64,000 bases of DNA from Streptomyces rishiriensis (GTDB taxonomy: Bacteria > Actinomycetota > Actinomycetes > Streptomycetales > Streptomycetaceae). Made by a program: the position numbers and the translations under genes. The notes beneath the pieces were generated by a model. The model searched no databases. It was not told where the DNA came from and saw only the letters and a program-made list of their open reading frames with translations. The first letter of the stretch is position 1; each line of letters starts with the position of its first letter. Below are positions 57,522 to 64,000 of the stretch, piece after piece. The stretch lies in NCBI RefSeq assembly GCF_030815485.1, contig NZ_JAUSWV010000002.1, forward strand, positions 5,456,001 to 5,520,000, in the 5' to 3' direction.

Positions 57522-57561
57522 CCGGTGCGTCCCGTCCCGCTTCCACGACGGGGCGCACCGG
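57522..57561 (+). other. Intercistronic stem-loop between bldKB and bldKC
   Basis: CCGGTGCGTCCCGTC (57522-57536) pairs with GACGGGGCGCACCGG (57547-57561), 15 pairs with one G-T, loop of 10 bases and no T-run. Placed just after the binding-protein gene, it may raise bldKB message over the downstream genes by protecting its 3' end or by partial termination, as in other binding-protein operons. Confidence 0.65.
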
Positions 57562-57624
57562 CCCGCACGGCCCTTTGAGCCGGCTCCGAAAGCCGGCCTC
57601 ACGAGCCCGAAAGCTGCCACTGAG

Positions 57625-58605
57625 ATGCTGCGCTTCCTCCTTCGCCGGACCCTCGGCTCGCTCGTGATCCTGGTCCTGCTGACCGTCGTCGCCTTCCTGC
57701 TGTTCTTCGGCATGCCCCGGGACCCGGCGCTGCTGATGTGCGGCAAGACGTGCACGCCCGACGCGCTGGCGAACATCCACCGCACGCTCGGCATCGACAA
57801 ATCGATCCCCGAGCAGTTCTGGATCTTCCTGCAGGGGCTGGTCGCGGGCCGGGACGACTTCGCCCAGGGGCCCTGCCCCGCCCCCTGCTTCGGCTACTCG
57901 TACCACACCAACGAGCAGGTCTGGTCGACGCTGATGGACCGGCTGCCGCTCACCGTCTCGCTCGCGCTCGGCGCCACCGTCGTCTTCCTGTTCGTCGGAC
58001 TCGGCACCGGAATGCTGGCCGCCTGGCGGCGCGGCACGCTCATCGACAAGTCGTTCACCGCGGGTTCCATGGTGCTCAGCTCGATGCAGATCTACTTCCT
58101 GGGCCCGCTGGCCCTCGCCGTGCTGGTGTACCAGACCCACATCTTCGACGAACCCCGGTACACCGAGCTCACCCAGGATCCCGTCGCCTGGTTCACCGGG
58201 CTGATGATCCCCTGGGTCGTGCTGTCCACGATCTTCGCCGCGCAGTACACCCGTATGGCGCGCTCGTCGATGATCGAGCAGCTCCAGGAGGAACACATCC
58301 GCACCGCCCGCGCCAAGGGCATGAGCCGGCGGTACGTCTTCTTCCGGTACGCCTGGCGTGGCTCCCTCATCCCGATCGTCACCATCCTCGGCATCGACCT
58401 GTCCTCGATGCTCGGCGGCGCGATCATCACCGAGTACACCTTCGGACTGCCCGGCCTCGGGCATCTGGCGGTGGAATCAGTGCAGTTCAGCGACCTTCCA
58501 CTGCTGCTCGGCGTGATGCTCTTCGCCGCTGCCGTGATCCTGCTGTGCAACATCGTCGTCGACGCCTGCTACGCCTTCATCGACCCGCGCGTACGGCTGT
58601 CCTAG
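57625..58605 (+). CDS. bldKC: Oligopeptide ABC transporter permease (DppB/OppB-type)
   Basis: This 326-residue permease starts with the OppB-type first helix MLRFLLRRTLGSLVILVLLTVVAFLLFFGMP. A large extracellular loop containing several cysteines (LLMCGKTCTPD, GPCPAPCFG) follows, then five more helices, with the EAA loop TARAKGMSRRYVFFRYAWRGSLIP before the last two. The cysteine-rich loop is less usual for OppB. It forms the channel with BldKA. No ribosome-binding site stands out in front of ATG 57625. Confidence 0.88.
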   Translation: MLRFLLRRTLGSLVILVLLTVVAFLLFFGMPRDPALLMCGKTCTPDALANIHRTLGIDKSIPEQFWIFLQGLVAGRDDFAQGPCPAPCFGYSYHTNEQVWSTLMDRLPLTVSLALGATVVFLFVGLGTGMLAAWRRGTLIDKSFTAGSMVLSSMQIYFLGPLALAVLVYQTHIFDEPRYTELTQDPVAWFTGLMIPWVVLSTIFAAQYTRMARSSMIEQLQEEHIRTARAKGMSRRYVFFRYAWRGSLIPIVTILGIDLSSMLGGAIITEYTFGLPGLGHLAVESVQFSDLPLLLGVMLFAAAVILLCNIVVDACYAFIDPRVRLS

Positions 58606-58638
58606 GCCGTCTCCCGGACTGTCGTCAGGAGCTTTGTC

Positions 58639-59700
58639 GTGACCACTGTGACCAAGGAGGCCGGGGCGCCCGTCCCGGCCGGCGCGGGCGCGTTCCTCTC
58701 GGTGCGGGACCTGCACGTCAGCTTCAGCACGGAGGACGGTGCCGTCCGGGCCGTCGACGGGCTCTCCTTCGACCTGGAACGGGGCCGCACTCTCGGCATC
58801 GTCGGCGAGTCCGGATCCGGGAAGTCCGTCACCAATCTGACCGTCCTCGGGCTGCACAACCCGATGTTCACCACCGTCGAGGGAGAGATCCTGCTGGAGG
58901 GACAGGAACTGACCACGGCCCGGGAGCCCGAGCTGGAGAGACTGCGCGGCAACAAGGTCGCGATGATCTTCCAGGACCCGCTCACCGCGCTCTCCCCGTA
59001 CTACACCGTCGGCCGGCAGATCGCCGAGCCGTACATGAAGCACCGCGGCGCCTCGAAGAAGGCCGCCTGGGAACGCACGGTGGAGATGCTCGGCAAGGTC
59101 GGCATCCCCAACCCCCGGGAACGGGCGAAGGACTACCCCCACCAGTTCTCCGGCGGTATGCGGCAGCGCGCGATGATCGCGATGGCGCTGGTCTGCGACC
59201 CGGACCTGCTGATCGCCGACGAGCCGACCACCGCGCTCGACGTCACCGTCCAGGCGCAGATCCTGGACCTGCTCAAGGATCTCCAGCGGGAGTTCGGGAC
59301 CGCGATCATCTTCATCACGCACGACCTCGGTGTCATCGCCGACATGGCCGACGACATCATGGTGATGTACGCGGGCGGCGCGATCGAACGCGGGACGACC
59401 GAGCAGGTGCTGCGTTCACCGCAACACCCCTACACATGGGGCCTGTTGAACTCCATGCCCCGACTGGACTCGGACCTGGGCACTCCGCTCGCCCCGATCC
59501 CCGGCGCCCCGCCGTCGCTGCTGAACCCGCCCTCCGGCTGCCGTTTCCACCCCCGCTGCACCTTCCGGGACCGGGTCGGCGGCAACCGGTGCGTCACCGA
59601 ACGCCCCCTGTCGGCCCCGGACCGTGCCGCCGCCTGTCACCTCACCGCGGAACAGAAGCGGACCATCTTCGTGGACGAGATCAAGCCCCGCCTGGGGTAG
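58639..59700 (+). CDS. bldKD: Oligopeptide ABC transporter ATP-binding protein (DppD/OppD-type)
   Basis: This 353-residue ATPase has Walker A GESGSGKSVTN, Q-loop IFQDPLTALSPYY, signature FSGGMRQRAMIAMAL, Walker B DLLIADEPTTALD, and H-loop FITHDLGVIAD. The C-terminal oligopeptide-transporter extension has the cysteine motif GCRFHPRCTFRDR...C, which in related ATPases can carry an iron-sulfur cluster. The GTG start is 33 bases after bldKC. It works with BldKE as the heterodimeric motor of the importer. Confidence 0.92.
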   Translation: MTTVTKEAGAPVPAGAGAFLSVRDLHVSFSTEDGAVRAVDGLSFDLERGRTLGIVGESGSGKSVTNLTVLGLHNPMFTTVEGEILLEGQELTTAREPELERLRGNKVAMIFQDPLTALSPYYTVGRQIAEPYMKHRGASKKAAWERTVEMLGKVGIPNPRERAKDYPHQFSGGMRQRAMIAMALVCDPDLLIADEPTTALDVTVQAQILDLLKDLQREFGTAIIFITHDLGVIADMADDIMVMYAGGAIERGTTEQVLRSPQHPYTWGLLNSMPRLDSDLGTPLAPIPGAPPSLLNPPSGCRFHPRCTFRDRVGGNRCVTERPLSAPDRAAACHLTAEQKRTIFVDEIKPRLG

Positions 59701-59748
59701 GGGCCGGACCTTGAGGAGCAAGCACGTGAAGAAGGCCAGGAGGAGCAC

Positions 59749-60870
<1,122 letters not shown>

Positions 60871-60884
60871 GGTGCCGTCCCGGC

Positions 60885-60914
60885 GGGTGCGGGTGCGGGT
60901 GCGGGTGCGGGTGC
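60885..60914. repeat. Five perfect GGGTGC hexanucleotide repeats
   Basis: The 111-base convergent gap between bldKE and the methyltransferase gene has GGGTGC repeated five times without error, followed by a GC-rich stretch at about 60940-60975 that can pair with itself and may terminate both genes. Confidence 0.8.
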
Positions 60915-60981
60915 GGCGTGGCCGGTCGCCTCGTTCCCCAACGCCCCTCGGGGGTGGGCCCCTGGTGGGGGGCGCTCGGCG

Positions 60982-61722
60982 TCACCCGGCCGGTGTGGCC
61001 ACCGTGATGATCTCCGGGCTCGTCCCGGTCAGCGGACCCCGGTTCCAGTCCCCGTACTGTTCCTCCACCCGCAGCCCCGCCTCCGCCAGGAAACCGGTCA
61101 GGCTCCCCGGGGCGAGGAAGCGGAGGGTGGCCCGGCCGGTGTGGGGGCGGGGCCAGCCGGGGGAGTCGAAGGTCTCCGTGAACGTGACCCGGTCACCGGA
61201 CGGCTCGTCCGCCACCTCGTGCCAGACCCGTACGACCCGGCCTTCCGCGTCGGTGACCTCGCGGACGCGGTCCGGGGTCCAGCCCTCCCAGGCCCGCGCG
61301 GCCGGGTTGCGGGTCTCGAACACGAACCGCCCTCCGTCGCTCAGGGCTGCCCGTACGGCTCGCAGCGCCCCGCGCAGTTCCTCGTCGCCGAGAAGTACCT
61401 GGAAGGCATGGCCCGTCATGATCACGAGGTCGAAGTCGCCCTGCCACACACGGGTGTCGAGGTCCCCCAGCAACCACTCCACGCCGGGCGCCCGGCGCCG
61501 GGCCTGTACGAGCATCGCGGCCGCGGGGTCGAGGCCCGTGAGCCGCCCCGGATGGCCGTCCGACGCGGCCCGCGCGAGGAGCCGGCCCGTGCCGCAGCCG
61601 ACGTCGAGCACCGAGTCGGCGGATCTCACCAGGTTCAGATAGAAGTCGTCGTCCGGCCCCCACGGATTGATGCTGTCGTACAGCGCGGCGAGTGTCAGAT
61701 CAGCGAACGAATGATCGACCAC
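60982..61722 (-). CDS. Class I SAM-dependent methyltransferase
   Basis: The likely 246-residue product starts at GTG 61722 (MVDHSFADLTLAALYDSINP). It has the SAM-binding motif I VLDVGCGTGRLLARA at about residues 42-56, motif II-like LTGLDPAAAML, and motif post-I/IV DFDLVIMTGHAFQVLL. The C-terminal part is beta-rich as in small-molecule methyltransferases. The frame extends further upstream, but that portion lacks family character and overlaps the divergent promoter. The methyl acceptor is unknown. Confidence 0.82.
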   Translation of the reverse strand: MVDHSFADLTLAALYDSINPWGPDDDFYLNLVRSADSVLDVGCGTGRLLARAASDGHPGRLTGLDPAAAMLVQARRRAPGVEWLLGDLDTRVWQGDFDLVIMTGHAFQVLLGDEELRGALRAVRAALSDGGRFVFETRNPAARAWEGWTPDRVREVTDAEGRVVRVWHEVADEPSGDRVTFTETFDSPGWPRPHTGRATLRFLAPGSLTGFLAEAGLRVEEQYGDWNRGPLTGTSPEIITVATPAG

Positions 61723-61819
61723 CGCGGCAGTGTGCCACACCTCGGCACGACACAGGACAAGATCCAGAACATCTGAATTCCCTCGACAAGCGGGCCTGGG
61801 GCCGGACATGCTCGGCGCG

Positions 61820-62326
61820 ATGACGAGAACAGACGACATGCCTTCCGCGTGGGACGAGCGCACCCAGCTCACCACCTTCCTCGACTACGCCCGCGACACC
61901 GCCCGCGCCAAGTGCGAGGACCTCTCCGCCGAGGACGCCCGCAGGGCGCCCCTGCCGGGTTCGCCCCTGATGACCCCGAGCGGCCTGGTCAACCATCTGC
62001 GCTGGGTCGAGTACTACTGGTTCCGGGTCGTGTTCCTCGGCGAGGAGGACGAGGGCCCGTGGACCGACGAGGACCCCGACCGCGAGATGCGCATCGCCGT
62101 CGACCTCCCGCTCGCGCAGGTGCTCGACGAGTACGCCGAGCACGCCGAGCGGCACCGCGAACTGGTCGCCGGGCACGACCTCGGCACCAAGGCACAGCGC
62201 GCGACGCGCGACGGCCGCCATGTGGACCTGCGCTGGATCCTCCTGCACCTGATCGAGGAGACGGCCCGGCACAACGGCCACCTCGACATCCTGCGCGAAC
62301 TGATCGACGGCCGCACGGGGGTGTAG
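61820..62326 (+). CDS. DinB/DUF664 family protein
   Basis: This protein of about 168 residues has the four-helix DinB-like fold. A first helix starts TQLTTFLDYARDTAR, then comes LMTPSGLVNHLRWVEYYWFR with a metal-binding His, and a third motif LRWILLHLIEETARHNGHLDI provides two more His. DinB-like proteins are often metal-dependent thiol S-transferases using mycothiol in actinomycetes. An upstream in-frame ATG at 61808 would add four residues. It is divergent from the methyltransferase gene. The substrate is unknown. Confidence 0.85.
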   Translation: MTRTDDMPSAWDERTQLTTFLDYARDTARAKCEDLSAEDARRAPLPGSPLMTPSGLVNHLRWVEYYWFRVVFLGEEDEGPWTDEDPDREMRIAVDLPLAQVLDEYAEHAERHRELVAGHDLGTKAQRATRDGRHVDLRWILLHLIEETARHNGHLDILRELIDGRTGV

Positions 62327-62607
62327 GGCGGGCCCGGCGCAGCCGCGCGCCCCGTATGCAGCGGGTTCTCGCTGGTCCGGCCGGGGCGAAAGGCAGCTGA
62401 AAGATCGGCGAAGGGCTTCGGAAAGGCGCCTCGGCGAGACTTTCGTTCGGGGCGGGCGACCGACGGGGGACACGCGGCGCCCGCCCCGGCCCGGTCCCGG
62501 CCGCCCTGCCTCGTACGGCATCCGGCCGCCGCCCCGGCCCCGGCCCCTGGGATTGGCCGGATCCCGACGTCCGGGAGTCCGTCGGTTCCCGATCGGGAAG
62601 ACCGGCG

Positions 62608-62642
62608 TTGCCCGGCAGTCCCCCCTGGACTACGTTCTGTGA
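62608..62642 (+). promoter_or_regulatory. Leaderless promoter of the right-end SARP gene
   Basis: TTGCCC (62608-62613), a 17-bp spacer, TACGTT (62631-62636) and 6 bases before ATG 62643 form an almost ideal vegetative promoter giving a leaderless transcript. The rest of the 62327-62642 gap is GC-rich and otherwise featureless. Confidence 0.65.
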
Positions 62643-64000
62643 ATGCTCACCCCACGGCCCCGGTTCCGCCTGCTCGGACCGCTGGACGTCGAGATCGACG
62701 GACGGGCCGTCGTGCTCACCGGCCGGCAACGCGCGCTGTGCGCCGTGCTCCTGCTGCACGCCAACCATGTCGTCTCCGTCGACCGGCTGGTTCAGTGCCT
62801 TTGGGACGACCGGCCGCCCGGCGCGGGAGCGGCCCGGGTACGGGCCCTCGTCGCGGAGGTGCGGCGCGCCCTCGGCCCGGTGGGGACGGAGCTACTGACC
62901 ACCCGGCGGCCCGGCTACGTCCTGCACGTGGGCCCGGGCGAACTCGATCTGCCGGTCTTCGAGAGGCTCATCAGGGAGGCATCCCGGGCAGCGTCCGACG
63001 GCGACTGGCGAACGGCCCGGCGCAGCGGTGAACAGGCCCTCGCGCTGTGGCGGGACGAGCCGCTGACCGACCTGCCGGAGGTCGCGGTGCGCGAGGCCGA
63101 GCGCCAACGCCTCGCCGAACTGCACCTCGTGGCCCGCGAGGCGGTGACCGAGGCGGGGATCGAGACCGGCCGGCACCGCGAGGCGATCGCCGAACTCCTC
63201 CGGCTGACCGCCGCCCACCCGCTGCGCGAACGCCCGCACGGCCTGCTGATGCGTGCCCTGCACCAGGACGGCCGCAGCGCCGAGGCCCTGGAGCTGTACA
63301 CCGCGCTGCGCCGGCGCATGGTGGACGAACTCGGCATGGAACCCTCGGCCGACCTCAGGGACCTGCACCAGCGGCTGCTGCGCGACGGCGGCAGCACCTC
63401 GGCGGGCGCCCCGCCCCAGCGGTCCGCCCCGGCGTCCGAGCGCCCCGTGCCCCGTCAACTCCCGCCCACCCCGCGCCGTTTCGTCGGCCGTGACCCTGAA
63501 CTCGACCGCCTCGACTCCTGTCTGCGCAGCTCGGAGCCGCTCGCCCTGATCGTGGGACCGGCCGGCGTCGGCAAGAGCGCACTGGCGCTGAACTGGGCCC
63601 ACCGGGTCGCCGACCGCTTCCCCGACGGCCAGCTCTTCCTCGACATGCGGGGCTTCGACAACGCCGAGCCGATGACCCCCGGCGAGGCGCTGCCGCTGCT
63701 CCTCCAGGGCCTGGGCTGCGCCCCGCGCGACATCCCGCTGGGCGCCGAGGCGCAGACCGCGCTGTACCGGACGCTGCTCGCGGACCGCAGGGTGCTGGTC
63801 GTCCTCGACGACGTGGCCGAGGCGTCGTACGTACGGCGGCTGCTGCCCGCGTCGGCGGGCTCGCTCACGCTGGTGACGAGCCGCGACAAGCTCAGCGGCC
63901 TGGTCACCCTGGACGGCGCCTACCGGGTGTCCTGCGACGTCCTCGACAGTGCCGCAGCGCTGGAGCTGATCAGCGGCGCGGTCGGCGCGGAGGCCGTCGC
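62643..64000 (+). CDS. SARP-family regulator with NB-ARC domain (partial, runs off window)
   Basis: The first 452 residues of a second AfsR/SARP-like regulator are present. They comprise a winged helix (about 5-95, FRLLGPLDVEIDGRAVVLTG), an activation domain (about 96-245, ending DELGMEPSADLRDLHQRLL), and the start of an NB-ARC ATPase with FVGRDPELDRL, Walker A GPAGVGKSALAL and VLVVLDDVA. It resembles the SARP at 32984 in layout. The fusion of long domains suggests a global AfsR-type or orphan regulator. The gene is complete up to the window end. Confidence 0.88.
   Translation, partial: MLTPRPRFRLLGPLDVEIDGRAVVLTGRQRALCAVLLLHANHVVSVDRLVQCLWDDRPPGAGAARVRALVAEVRRALGPVGTELLTTRRPGYVLHVGPGELDLPVFERLIREASRAASDGDWRTARRSGEQALALWRDEPLTDLPEVAVREAERQRLAELHLVAREAVTEAGIETGRHREAIAELLRLTAAHPLRERPHGLLMRALHQDGRSAEALELYTALRRRMVDELGMEPSADLRDLHQRLLRDGGSTSAGAPPQRSAPASERPVPRQLPPTPRRFVGRDPELDRLDSCLRSSEPLALIVGPAGVGKSALALNWAHRVADRFPDGQLFLDMRGFDNAEPMTPGEALPLLLQGLGCAPRDIPLGAEAQTALYRTLLADRRVLVVLDDVAEASYVRRLLPASAGSLTLVTSRDKLSGLVTLDGAYRVSCDVLDSAAALELISGAVGAEAV

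Overview
The window is a high-GC stretch of actinomycete chromosome, almost certainly Streptomyces. The signs are frequent GTG starts, ATGA gene couplings, promoters placed so close to start codons that transcripts would be leaderless, and a conserved Streptomyces gene order. It holds about 50 supportable protein genes and no recognisable tRNA, rRNA, insertion sequence or CRISPR array.

Layout. 1-9.3 kb is housekeeping: a DUF4245-like tail, an FMN nitroreductase, xseB-xseA, an APC permease, ispH, ppgK, a 16 x 16-bp minisatellite, a DUF6542 membrane protein and ychF. A decayed DUF234-type ATPase follows. 9.8-34.8 kb is a biosynthetic gene cluster. 34.9-45.4 kb is a mixed region: DUF4190 protein, GntR regulator, SPOR-like protein, NUDIX hydrolase, ATP-binding protein, PAS/GAF/SpoIIE phosphatase, a TPM-associated coiled-coil protein and a membrane-anchored GH18-like protein. 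45.4-49.3 kb is a succinate dehydrogenase operon. 49.6-53.9 kb is a solute-binding lipoprotein and typA. 54.3-60.9 kb is a five-gene oligopeptide ABC operon with the bldKABCDE order. The end holds a methyltransferase, a DinB-family protein and a truncated SARP regulator.

The gene cluster is the main point of interest. It has its own exporter genes, a FabD-like acyltransferase, an AMP-ligase with a carrier protein, a PLP aminotransferase, a stand-alone LanB-type (aminoacyl-tRNA dependent) protein, SbnA/SbnB for L-2,3-diaminopropionate, and an iterative reducing polyketide set. That set comprises a ketoreductase, an ACP, a FabZ-type dehydratase and a ketosynthase fused to a chain-length factor. 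A GNAT fusion, a GcvT-like protein, a phosphopantetheinyl transferase, a stand-alone condensation-domain protein and an MFS exporter complete it. No enoyl reductase or thioesterase is present. I infer a polyene-type acyl chain amide-linked to a diaminopropionate-containing unit, with one amino acid possibly delivered from tRNA. I cannot name a known product for this combination. Regulation probably involves a LuxR-type regulator and a SARP. 11-bp-phased repeats lie in front of the exporter genes, and a 28-bp perfect palindrome lies in front of a small-protein/SARP cassette.

From memory, S. coelicolor carries the actinorhodin cluster a little upstream of bldK (SCO5112-5116). The same chromosomal neighbourhood therefore seems to hold a different cluster here.
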